Below are positions 14,744-22,837 of a DNA stretch of 64,000 nucleotides, piece after piece. Positions within the stretch are counted from its first letter, which is position 1; each line of letters starts with the position of its first letter. The stretch spans positions 1 through 64,000 of the forward strand of contig NZ_ATVM01000015.1 of NCBI RefSeq assembly GCF_000420725.1. Reading direction: 5' to 3'. The notes under the pieces were generated by a model. It was not told the DNA's origin. It was given only the letters and a program-made list of their open reading frames with translations, and made no database searches. Position numbers and translations under genes: made by a program. This DNA comes from Marinococcus halotolerans DSM 16375 (lineage in GTDB: Bacteria; Bacillota; Bacilli; Bacillales; Marinococcaceae).

Positions 14744-16171
14744 ATGCCATTAAGGAAAAAAATCGGGCTGCTGCTGGGCCCGGCTTTATTTGCGTTATTA
14801 TTTTTTCTTCCATCGCTTACCGGTCTTGAAAGCGAACCGAGAGCAGTACTTGCCGTTACGGTCTGGGTAGCTTCCTGGTGGATTACAGAAGCCATTCCCA
14901 TACCAGCTACGTCGCTGCTCCCGATCTTTCTATTGCCAATTACAGGAGGGGCGGATGAAGAAACAGCAACAATGGCGTATGCTGATCCCATTGTTTTCAT
15001 GTATATGGGTGGTTTTACCATTGCTCTTGCGATTGAAAAATGGAACTTACATAAACGAATTGCGATGACAATTATTTCGTTTGTCGGTACTGGGGGTCAG
15101 CGCATTGTGCTGGGCGTTATATTGGCAACTGCCCTATTGTCCATGTGGATTTCAAATGCTGCGACAGCATTAATGATGCTGCCAATTGCGCTGGCTTTAA
15201 TTAAAGAGGTGAAGGATAAAGATTTTTTTGATGAAGTATCCCTGAATCGTTTTGCTAAGGGGCTGCTGCTGTCAGTGGCTTATGCGGCCTCTATCGGCGG
15301 GCTGGCCACGTTAATAGGATCAGTGCCCAATGCTGCTTTTGCCGCCGTAGCTTCTTCCAATCTGGATCGTACGGTGACCTTTGCCGAGTGGTTTTTATTT
15401 GGTTTTCCTTTAACGGTTATTCTATTGACCGGTCTTTATTTTTATTTAACGAAAATTCAGTTCCGTGTGACAGCGCAAAAGGATATTTCAACGGATTTTG
15501 CGAGAAACCAGCTGAAAGAGCTGGGGCCGATGTCTTATGAAGAAAAATCGGTGCTGACCATCTTTACAATTGTCGGTTTTCTTTGGATTACAAGCGGCTT
15601 TATTCCGGAAGCCTACCGTCTTTCCGACACTTCCATATCCATTATTGGAGCTACATCGATGTTTTTGCTTCCTGCTAAACAGGAGAGGGGCGGGCTGATG
15701 GTATGGCAGGATATGAAAGAGCTCCCCTGGGGGCTGCTTCTGCTTTTCGGGGGCGGATTGTCTCTGGCGGCCGCGTTTGAATCTTCGAATTTAACAGGAT
15801 GGTTTGGCGAGCTGTTGGGGGGACTTGAAGTACTTCCTTTTGTCCTGATTTTAATAGTGCTTGCTGCGATTGTATTATTTATGACAGAAATCATGTCCAA
15901 TACGGCAGTGTCGAATATGCTGATGCCAATCAGCATTGGGCTTGCGCTTGGCATTGGAGTAGACCCTTACGCCATCATGGGCATCGTGGCTCTTACTGCC
16001 AGCTGCGCTTTCATGCTGCCCATATCCACCCCACCCAACGCCGCGGTGTTCAGTTCAGATTATTTAACCATCGATGATATGGTGAAAGCCGGGTTTTGGA
16101 TGAACATTGTTGCTATTTTCGTTATTGTGGCCTTTGTTTATTTCTGGCAGCCGGTTGTATTGAACTATTAA
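14744..16171 (+). CDS. DASS (SLC13) family sodium/anion symporter
   Basis: Sodium-coupled uptake of dicarboxylates or sulfate across the membrane. The 475 residues have about twelve helices in two repeats. Each repeat has the substrate-site motif: SNAATALMMLPIALAL in the first half and MSNTAVSNMLMPISIG in the second, followed by a proline-rich STPPNA loop characteristic of the family. WITEAIPIPATSLLP near the N-terminus is another family marker. Start: ATG at 14744 lies after AAAGGAG; an in-frame GTG at 14576 overlaps the previous terminator. A short membrane protein gene follows by 21 bases. Substrate is not deducible. Confidence 0.9.
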   Translation: MPLRKKIGLLLGPALFALLFFLPSLTGLESEPRAVLAVTVWVASWWITEAIPIPATSLLPIFLLPITGGADEETATMAYADPIVFMYMGGFTIALAIEKWNLHKRIAMTIISFVGTGGQRIVLGVILATALLSMWISNAATALMMLPIALALIKEVKDKDFFDEVSLNRFAKGLLLSVAYAASIGGLATLIGSVPNAAFAAVASSNLDRTVTFAEWFLFGFPLTVILLTGLYFYLTKIQFRVTAQKDISTDFARNQLKELGPMSYEEKSVLTIFTIVGFLWITSGFIPEAYRLSDTSISIIGATSMFLLPAKQERGGLMVWQDMKELPWGLLLLFGGGLSLAAAFESSNLTGWFGELLGGLEVLPFVLILIVLAAIVLFMTEIMSNTAVSNMLMPISIGLALGIGVDPYAIMGIVALTASCAFMLPISTPPNAAVFSSDYLTIDDMVKAGFWMNIVAIFVIVAFVYFWQPVVLNY

Positions 16172-16192
16172 GCGATTGGGAAGGGTTATTCT

Positions 16193-16582
16193 ATGTACAC
16201 GCAGGATCAGAGTATTTTAGAAGTACTGTTTCCATTTGCGCTGATATTGATTGTTTGGTTCATATTCGATGGACTGTTACGGCAGAAAACCAGGCTGCCC
16301 TACAAAAATAAACCGAAGCGCAGGAGAAGTAAATCAGTAATTATAGTAGAAAAATCTTTAGAATGGACAGGGTCGGCGTGTGTGCTATTTTTGACCATTG
16401 GATCCGGGAATTTTCTGATGGGGCATTTGATTTTTTTCGGGCTGCCTTTAGCTTTAGTTCAACTAATTCAAGCAATTGAGCAGCGGGAAAATATACCAGA
16501 AACGAAAGCCCATTGGCATTCATTTTTAGGAGCAGTGTTTGCCACCGCAATGGTGTGCCGGGCGCTTGTTTCATTCCATTAG
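16193..16582 (+). CDS. Small membrane protein, unknown function
   Basis: I do not recognise this 129-residue protein. Hydrophobic segments lie at about 9-27 (ILEVLFPFALILIVWFIFDG), 59-78 and 80-94, and near 108-125; a very basic loop (KNKPKRRRSKS) separates the first from the rest, placing it in the cytoplasm. It follows the DASS transporter gene by 21 bases in the same direction and is probably co-transcribed. GAAGGG before ATG is a modest ribosome-binding site. A functional link to the transporter is only suggested by position. Confidence 0.6.
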   Translation: MYTQDQSILEVLFPFALILIVWFIFDGLLRQKTRLPYKNKPKRRRSKSVIIVEKSLEWTGSACVLFLTIGSGNFLMGHLIFFGLPLALVQLIQAIEQRENIPETKAHWHSFLGAVFATAMVCRALVSFH

Positions 16583-16614
16583 AATCTAAAAGGCAATACG
16601 TCTCTACATTGAAA

Positions 16615-16647
16615 AACCGCCTCCTGCAAACAAGCAGGGAGGCGGTT
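16615..16647. terminator. Bidirectional terminator
   Basis: AACCGCCTCCTG pairs with CAGGGAGGCGGTT; flanked by A- and T-rich sequence between convergent genes. Confidence 0.75.
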
Positions 16648-16665
16648 AATTAAAAGATGAGGGAA

Positions 16666-17556
16666 TTAATCGATTGATTTTGCACCGATGTAGTGCTCTT
16701 CCCAGTAGTCACTGGTGGTATCGGCTGTTTCCACACCGCTTGAGCCGGAATGGATCATTTGGTCGTCTCCAATGTATATGCCGCTGTGCGAAGCGCCTTC
16801 TGTGTCATACGTACCTTCATAAAAGACAACGTCGCCCACGTTTGGCTCTTCTACGAATTCACCGTTGTTCTGCCAGATGCCTTCATGGGTTCTTGAAACG
16901 TCTGTACCGTTGTCTTCAAACACGTAGTTGATAAAACCACTGCTGTCCAGACCGCTTGCGGTAGTTCCGCCCCATTCATAAGGAGTGCCCAGTACGCTTT
17001 CTGCGGAATCGACAAGTCCGGAATCAGATGTATTGGCTGATGTGCTTTCAGCGTTCGGCTCCGAAGATTCTTCAGATGAGGCAGAAGCAACTTCTTCGCT
17101 TTCATCATTATCTTCGCTGTTCTCGCTGCTGCTTTCTTCTGTTTCGCTTCCGGCCTCGGAGGAGCCGTCTGTTTCATCTAATGCTCCCATTGTCTCAGGG
17201 CCTGCGATGCCATCTATGCTTAAATTGTTTTCCGTTTGAAACGCTTCTACAGCCTGTACAGTTTCATCATCGTAAGTACCATCAGCTTCGGAGTTATAGT
17301 AATCAAGGTCGCTTAAAGTCGACTGAAGAGATTCTACACTGCTGCCGGTATCGCCGAGATAAAGCAGACTGTCATCCGCAGATTCAGTTTCGTTTTCTGT
17401 ATCGGAAGAGTCGCTTTGGCTGGAGCTGCTGCTTTCGTCAGCATCAGGATCAGCGAATGCATCGGCGTTTCCGCTTAAAGCAGGTGTTAATGCTAAAGCC
17501 GTAACAACGGCTGAGGATAATATATATTTAGGTGCTTGTCTGTTGGATTTAAACAT
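16666..17556 (-). CDS. Secreted NlpC/P60-like protein with Cys-to-Ser active site
   Basis: Exported wall-associated protein of 296 residues. In order: signal peptide (about 1-33), acidic Ser-rich linker, PG_binding_1 repeat (about 66-128: LGDTGSSVESLQSTLSDLDYY, DGIAGPETMGAL), a second acidic linker (about 130-180), and an NlpC/P60 domain (about 183-296). The nucleophile motif, normally D-C-S-G-F, reads D-S-S-G-F: codon AGC (16942-16944) places Ser205 where the catalytic Cys belongs. His257 and His269 of the catalytic set remain. It may be a dead enzyme with a wall-binding or regulatory role. ATG follows AAGGAGG. Confidence 0.85.
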   Translation of the reverse strand: MFKSNRQAPKYILSSAVVTALALTPALSGNADAFADPDADESSSSSQSDSSDTENETESADDSLLYLGDTGSSVESLQSTLSDLDYYNSEADGTYDDETVQAVEAFQTENNLSIDGIAGPETMGALDETDGSSEAGSETEESSSENSEDNDESEEVASASSEESSEPNAESTSANTSDSGLVDSAESVLGTPYEWGGTTASGLDSSGFINYVFEDNGTDVSRTHEGIWQNNGEFVEEPNVGDVVFYEGTYDTEGASHSGIYIGDDQMIHSGSSGVETADTTSDYWEEHYIGAKSID

Positions 17557-17650
17557 TCAGGTTCCTCCTTGTGATGTAGATCAATTTATCGAACCGTGAG
17601 TAAGTGTAACAAACAAAACGATTCGGGAGGTTTCAGCCAGATTACGTTTT

Positions 17651-17662
17651 AATAACGTTATT
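17651..17662. promoter_or_regulatory. 12-base palindrome between divergent genes
   Basis: AATAACGTTATT is fully palindromic and lies between the NlpC/P60-like gene and the Nramp-like gene. It does not match the MntR or Fur consensus. Role unknown. Confidence 0.3.
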
Positions 17663-17816
17663 TATGAAAATAGGACATAATTAATGATTACTTCTTCTCT
17701 AATGTAAGATGAACGGCGGGAGGAAGGAAAAGAGCCAATCTCAACAGCTGTAATATTTTTAATAAAATGAATATTAAGATTATTTATAAAGCTATTATTT
17801 CAAAGGAGGTCAAATA

Positions 17817-19049
17817 ATGGAGAGAACAGAAAAGAGGCCGCTGAGGGAAAGAGTAAAGGTGCTTGGGCCGGGAGTAATTGTAGCAGCATCGTTTATAGGC
17901 CCAGGGACAGTAACGACGGCCACAGGTGCAGGAGCCTCTTTTGGTTTTGCCCTGCTCTGGGCAGTGGTTTTTTCAATTATTACAACCATCATACTTCAGG
18001 AGATGTGCTCGCGGCTGGGGATTATTACAGGAAAAGGGCTGGGAGCGGCAATAAGAGACCAGTTCACAAACCCGCTGCTGAAATACGGATCCATGTGGCT
18101 GATGATTATCGCTATTGTATTTGGCTGTGCTGCCTACATCGCAGGGGACTTACTCGGTACTTCTTTAGGATTAACGACCTTGACGGGCGTTTCTGAAAAT
18201 ACGATTGGTCCTGTCGTAGGCATTATTATTTTATTGATCGGTCTTAGTGGAAGCTACAAGCTCATTGAACGGGTCATGATAGTACTAATTGCGGTCATGA
18301 GTATAACGTTTGTGACCACCATGGTCACGGCACAGCCTGATCCTGGAGATCTGTTTCGGGGTGCCTTTGTTCCATCGATTCCGCCGGGAGCTATTATTAC
18401 CGTGATTGCAATTGTTGGTACCACGGTTGTTCCTTATAATCTGTTTCTTCATTCCGAAAATGTAAAAGAACGCTGGGGTGAACCTAGGCATTTAAAAGAA
18501 GCACGTCTGGACGTGTTTTTGTCAATTGGTTTGGGCGGCTTAATTACAGCAGCGATTTTAATTACGTCCGGGGCTACGATCCGCGGTCTGGAAGTGGAGT
18601 CTGTGGCAGATCTTGCTTTGCAGCTTGAACCGCTGCTTGGCAGCTGGGCTACCGCTTTTATCAGTATCGGCTTATTTGCCGCCGGGTTTTCTTCCGCACT
18701 TGCATCACCGCTTGGGGCTGCAGTTACCGTCAGCAGCGTATTAAAGTGGGAGCGCGGCATGAAAAATATCCGCTTCAAACTGGTGTTTTTGTCTGTGATG
18801 GCTATTGGAATTATTTCCTCCGGACTTGGATTCGAGCCACTCGATGTTTTACTTTTTGCTCAGGCATTAAACGGTCTCATCCTGCCCTTTGTCTCAATTA
18901 TGCTCCTGGTTATTATGAATAACAAAAACCGCCTTGGCCATTACGTAAACCACTGGAAGATGAATCTGGCAGGTGGAATTATTGTTTTAGTCTGCATATT
19001 TCTCGGCGTTTACAGTATTGTAGATGCGGTTATGAGCTTTACTTCATAA
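17817..19049 (+). CDS. Nramp family transporter with atypical metal site
   Basis: Membrane protein of 410 residues with about eleven helices of the Nramp/SLC11 fold. The two metal-binding motifs of classical Mn/Fe carriers are altered. Helix 1, normally D-P-G-N, is GPGT (28-31). Helix 6, normally M-P-H-N, is VPYN (205-208). Loss of the Asp and Met ligands is known from Nramp-related magnesium transporters and from other outlying branches, so Mg2+ or another substrate is possible; classical Mn2+ uptake is unlikely. AAAGGAGGTCAA precedes ATG. It stands alone. Confidence 0.87.
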   Translation: MERTEKRPLRERVKVLGPGVIVAASFIGPGTVTTATGAGASFGFALLWAVVFSIITTIILQEMCSRLGIITGKGLGAAIRDQFTNPLLKYGSMWLMIIAIVFGCAAYIAGDLLGTSLGLTTLTGVSENTIGPVVGIIILLIGLSGSYKLIERVMIVLIAVMSITFVTTMVTAQPDPGDLFRGAFVPSIPPGAIITVIAIVGTTVVPYNLFLHSENVKERWGEPRHLKEARLDVFLSIGLGGLITAAILITSGATIRGLEVESVADLALQLEPLLGSWATAFISIGLFAAGFSSALASPLGAAVTVSSVLKWERGMKNIRFKLVFLSVMAIGIISSGLGFEPLDVLLFAQALNGLILPFVSIMLLVIMNNKNRLGHYVNHWKMNLAGGIIVLVCIFLGVYSIVDAVMSFTS

Positions 19050-19202
19050 ACTGCCTGTTTTTCTTGTAGGGAAATAAAAAAGTCAAAGCATAGGAGTGAC
19101 GAGAACGGGAATAGATAGTACTAATCGATACGGCGCTCTGGTCTAAAGGCGAACACCGAAAGTGCAGCAGAAAACGGGTGGTGGTGAAAGGAGGGGCGTT
19201 TC

Positions 19203-21626
19203 GTGAATCATCATGATTATGAAAAAAGGCTTGCTCTGCATGAGCTGTCCCCAGCAGAGCTTCGTTTGGAATTTAATGCTGAAACCTTCTCATTTGAAAC
19301 GACAGAGGACATGAATGATTTTCCGTATGAAATGATCGGACAGGAGCGGGCCGAGCGGGCCATGGAGTTTGGCCTTTCAGTAAGCCAGGCGGGGTATAAT
19401 TTATTTGTGGTCGGTCCAACGGGAACGGGGAGAATGACGTATACCCAGCACAGCGTGGAAAACCTGGCCCGGAAACAGAAGCAGCCGGATGATTGGTGCT
19501 ACGTGCATAATTTTGATAATCCGGACCGCCCGGAAGTGCTTTCATTTCAGGCCGGAGAAGGGCAGCGTTTCAGGCGCGAGGTCGAACAGCTTCTGGTAAA
19601 CATCGAGCGTGAACTAAAGACAGCGTTCTCAAGCGACAACCACGAAAGACAGAAGCGGGAAATGTTTGAGCGACTGCGTACGGAGATGGACGAGCTATGG
19701 AAAGAAACCGACCGGTTTGCCGTTCAGCATCATTTTAAACTCGAACGTATGCAGAACGGCATTAATAAAATTCCCCTTCAACGCGGTCAGCCAATGAACC
19801 GGGAGACGTATCAGCATCTGCTTGAAGCAGAAAAGGAACAGCTGAGGGCAAACGAAAAACTCGTGGAGGAAAAAGTGCAGGAAGCTCTCCGGCGTATCGC
19901 CAAAATGGAGGAAACCTTCCGCAAAGATGTGCAGATATTTATGGCAGACACAGCCTCGGCCGCAGTACAAAAGCTATTTGAGCCGCTCCGCAGCCAGTAT
20001 GGGCATTTACCGAAGGCTACGGCTTATTTAACCGCATACGAGCGGGACGTTGTAGAGCATTTTTACTTTTTCGCCGAAGGCCAGGGTGAGGAAGGTTCAG
20101 CAGGGGCGCTTGAAGGGATGAAGGAAAAACAGTATCAGCGGTATGTGGTGAATCTGCTCGTTAATAACAAGCATTTAGACGGGGCCCCGGTAATTTACGA
20201 ATCCAATCCGACGTATCACAATCTGTTTGGCAAGGTGGAATACCAGGGGCAGATTGGCAGCCTGGTAACGAATTTTACTTTCATTAAACCAGGAGCGGTG
20301 CATCTGGCGAACGGCGGCTATTTGATTCTTCAGGCTGCAGATTTACTGCAGCACCCAGGTGCATGGCCAGGGTTAAAACGGATGCTTCAGACTGGGCACG
20401 TGCATATCGAAAACTCCTATGAAGAGCGGGGGCTGCTGCCAACCAGTGCACTTAAACCGGAACCCATTCCCTTTCGGACAAAGGTTATCATTATTGGCTC
20501 TTATTACGTTTATGACCTGCTGTCGAGACTTGATGAAGAGTTTGATAAGCTGTTCAAGGTCAAAGTAGAGTTCGATACCGTCATGACCAAAAGCGATGAA
20601 AACAGCTGGAAAATGGCCGGATTCGTGAAAAATTACGTTCAGGAAGAAGGCCTGCTGCCGTTTCACCGGGAGGCTGTGGCCAGAGTGATTGACTACAGCT
20701 CCCGGTTGATAGATGAACAGGGAAAAATGACCACCAGGTTTCAAGATATTACAAAGCTGCTCGTAGAATCCAGCCACTACGCGCTGCAGGAGGGAAACGC
20801 TTACGTCAAAGCAGAGCACATCTTCCGGGCGCTTGAGGAGAAATACAGGCGTTCAAGCCATATTCCCGAACAGTACCGGGAGAAAATTCACGATGAAACA
20901 ATCATGATTCAAACGGAAGGCTACAGGGTCGGACAGATTAACGGCTTGGCTGTGATGGGAACAAGAGATTCCATGTTTGGCATTCCAACGAAAATTACGG
21001 CTCAGACGTATGTCGGGAAAAGCGGGTTGATGAACATTGAGCGAGAAACGTCTCTCAGCGGCCAGATTCATCATAAGGGCATGATGATTTTGACCGGCTT
21101 TCTTTCCGGCCAGTTTGCTAAAAACCGTCCTATTCCTTTATCGGCGAGCATCACTTTTGAGCAGACCTACAGTCTGATCGACGGCGACAGCGCCTCAAGC
21201 ACAGAGCTGTACGTGCTGCTTTCCTCTTTGGCAGAAGTGCCTATTTACCAGGGCATAGCAGTAACCGGATCGGTCAATCAGTGGGGAGAGATCCAGCCGA
21301 TTGGAGGTGTAAATGAAAAGATCGAGGGATTCTTTCACATTTGCCGGGAAAAAGGGCTGACCGGCAGACAGGGGGTAATTATCCCGAAGCAGAATGCCCG
21401 TAATTTAATGCTCGCTCGAGAGGTTGTGGAAGCGGCGGAAGCAGGCAGCTTCCATGTATGGGCAGTCGGCCATATTTCGGAAGGTATGGAAATCCTGACA
21501 GGTGAACGGGCGGGAGCCGTACGCCGCGAGGACGGTACGTATCCGGAGGGTTCGGTATTTGCACGCACAGAAGCCCGTTTTAACCGCATGTATGAAATGG
21601 AAATCCGACAGCAGGGCATGGAATAA
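19203..21626 (+). CDS. ATP-dependent protease of the LonC/AAA_32 type
   Basis: Cytoplasmic Lon-like protease of 807 residues. An AAA_32-type N-terminal region carries a P-loop variant GPTGTGR (71-77) in which the usual Lys is Arg77. A helical insert (about 140-290) follows, then the remaining ATPase part with sensor-like FRTKVIIIGSYYVYDLL, and the Lon protease domain (about 580-790). The catalytic dyad is visible as Ser663 (DGDSAS) and Lys706 (NEKIEGF). The altered P-loop suggests weak or no ATP hydrolysis, as reported for LonC proteins. Start GTG follows AAAGGAGGGG. It is a single gene. Substrates are unknown. Confidence 0.86.
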   Translation: MNHHDYEKRLALHELSPAELRLEFNAETFSFETTEDMNDFPYEMIGQERAERAMEFGLSVSQAGYNLFVVGPTGTGRMTYTQHSVENLARKQKQPDDWCYVHNFDNPDRPEVLSFQAGEGQRFRREVEQLLVNIERELKTAFSSDNHERQKREMFERLRTEMDELWKETDRFAVQHHFKLERMQNGINKIPLQRGQPMNRETYQHLLEAEKEQLRANEKLVEEKVQEALRRIAKMEETFRKDVQIFMADTASAAVQKLFEPLRSQYGHLPKATAYLTAYERDVVEHFYFFAEGQGEEGSAGALEGMKEKQYQRYVVNLLVNNKHLDGAPVIYESNPTYHNLFGKVEYQGQIGSLVTNFTFIKPGAVHLANGGYLILQAADLLQHPGAWPGLKRMLQTGHVHIENSYEERGLLPTSALKPEPIPFRTKVIIIGSYYVYDLLSRLDEEFDKLFKVKVEFDTVMTKSDENSWKMAGFVKNYVQEEGLLPFHREAVARVIDYSSRLIDEQGKMTTRFQDITKLLVESSHYALQEGNAYVKAEHIFRALEEKYRRSSHIPEQYREKIHDETIMIQTEGYRVGQINGLAVMGTRDSMFGIPTKITAQTYVGKSGLMNIERETSLSGQIHHKGMMILTGFLSGQFAKNRPIPLSASITFEQTYSLIDGDSASSTELYVLLSSLAEVPIYQGIAVTGSVNQWGEIQPIGGVNEKIEGFFHICREKGLTGRQGVIIPKQNARNLMLAREVVEAAEAGSFHVWAVGHISEGMEILTGERAGAVRREDGTYPEGSVFARTEARFNRMYEMEIRQQGME

Positions 21627-21632
21627 TAAGTA

Positions 21633-21667
21633 AAAAGCACAGCCAGTCAACGTGGGCTGTGCTTTTT
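21633..21667 (+). terminator. Terminator of LonC-type gene
   Basis: AAAAGCACAGCC pairs with GGCTGTGCTTTT and ends in T. Confidence 0.88.
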
Positions 21668-21688
21668 ATAAAATTGAGAAGATTGTTC

Positions 21689-21717
21689 TTGACTTTTTAT
21701 GTATGCGATTTCATAAT
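21689..21717 (+). promoter_or_regulatory. Promoter of the LacI-type regulator
   Basis: TTGACT (21689-21694) and CATAAT (21712-21717) with a 17-base spacer, followed by the operator palindrome at 21732. Confidence 0.65.
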
Positions 21718-21731
21718 AAAACCAAGTTACC

Positions 21732-21747
21732 GTGAATACGTATTCAC
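21732..21747. promoter_or_regulatory. Operator of LacI-type regulator (site 1)
   Basis: GTGAATACGTATTCAC is a perfect 16-base palindrome with a central CG, the form typical of LacI-family operators. It lies downstream of the regulator promoter, suited to autorepression. A second copy is at 22799. Confidence 0.8.
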
Positions 21748-21760
21748 CAGGAGTTAAAAA

Positions 21761-22774
21761 ATGATCTCTTCCAAAGAAGTTGCCAGAGAAGCAGGAGTAT
21801 CCCAGTCGACAGTGTCCAGGGTGCTGAATAATTCAAACAGGGTAAGCAAGGAAAACGTAGCAAAAGTCACAGAAGCGATGAGAAAGTTAAACTACAGACC
21901 CAACGCTATAGCGAGGTCTTTAGTCAGTAAGCGTTCCAAAACCATAGCGCTTATATCAGGACCGTTGCATAACCCCTTTTTTGTGGAAACTACGTCATCT
22001 ATTGTGAACTACGCCAAAGAAAAGGGGTACAACACAAACGTTTTTTTTGAAAACAATGGAGACAATATGGCTGTATATGAAACGGTTCTCTCCATGCAGG
22101 TGGACGGTATTATTTTATCTTCGGTCTTCATGGATGATCCTATCCTACAGGAATTACAGACGTCTCAAATACCTTATGTAATGTTTAACCGTAAGCATAA
22201 CGAAGGTGGGAATTTTGTTGAGTTAAATAATTATCAGGCTGGGAAAATGGCTGCGGACCATTTGTATCAGCTCGGGCACAAGCATATCGGCTTTATTGGA
22301 GGGCCGATGTATACATCCACTTTTTACGGCCGGTATTTAGGGTTTACGGAAGGAATAGCGGAACAAACCATGGAAACTGGTAAAGTTTTTTTAAACGAAA
22401 CGGACACTAGTGAAGAAGCAATAGCAGATGCCATTTTTAAAATGATGGGACGCAAAGAACGTCCTACAGCAGTGTTTGCTGCCACGGATGCTATAGCTAT
22501 TACTGCCATGGATACACTCATGGAGCTCGGCTACCGGGTCCCTGAAGATATTAGTATTTGCGGGGTGGACAATGTACGAATGGCCCGGCATCATGCGTTT
22601 GAATTAACCACTATCGGCGCCCAGTCCAACAAAAACTTAGGCAGGCTTGGAATTGAACACCTTATTAATTCCATTGAAGCCGGGAAAGAAAATATGTCCC
22701 CGATCCAGGTTACCCTGGAACCTGCGCTGTATCAAAGAAAAACGACGGGACCTTTTAAACCAGGCTCAGTATAA
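21761..22774 (+). CDS. LacI family transcriptional repressor
   Basis: DNA-binding repressor of 337 residues. The N-terminal LacI helix-turn-helix (SSKEVAREAGVSQSTVSRVLNN, 3-24) and hinge helix (YRPNAIARSLVSKRS, about 45-60) are standard, followed by a periplasmic-binding-protein-like ligand domain (SKTIALISGPLHNPF..., HIGFIGGP, AVFAATDAIAITAM, ISICGVDN). Two near-identical palindromes flank the gene, and the one downstream precedes an aldehyde dehydrogenase operon, so it probably represses both. The ligand is unknown: members often bind sugars, but none of the downstream enzymes is a sugar hydrolase or kinase. Confidence 0.9.
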   Translation: MISSKEVAREAGVSQSTVSRVLNNSNRVSKENVAKVTEAMRKLNYRPNAIARSLVSKRSKTIALISGPLHNPFFVETTSSIVNYAKEKGYNTNVFFENNGDNMAVYETVLSMQVDGIILSSVFMDDPILQELQTSQIPYVMFNRKHNEGGNFVELNNYQAGKMAADHLYQLGHKHIGFIGGPMYTSTFYGRYLGFTEGIAEQTMETGKVFLNETDTSEEAIADAIFKMMGRKERPTAVFAATDAIAITAMDTLMELGYRVPEDISICGVDNVRMARHHAFELTTIGAQSNKNLGRLGIEHLINSIEAGKENMSPIQVTLEPALYQRKTTGPFKPGSV

Positions 22775-22781
22775 ACTGAGC
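22764..22781 (+). terminator. Weak hairpin at end of LacI gene
   Basis: GCTCAGT-ATAA-ACTGAGC spans the stop codon; there is no T run, so it may attenuate rather than end transcription. Confidence 0.35.
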
Positions 22782-22798
22782 GGTTTAATTCCGCTTTC

Positions 22799-22814
22799 GA
22801 GAATACGTATTCAC
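22799..22814. promoter_or_regulatory. Operator of LacI-type regulator (site 2)
   Basis: GAGAATACGTATTCAC differs from site 1 at one position and keeps the 12-base core GAATACGTATTC. It lies 24 bases before the aldehyde dehydrogenase start codon. Confidence 0.78.
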
Positions 22815-22837
22815 AAATATTGTTAGGAGGATGAAGG

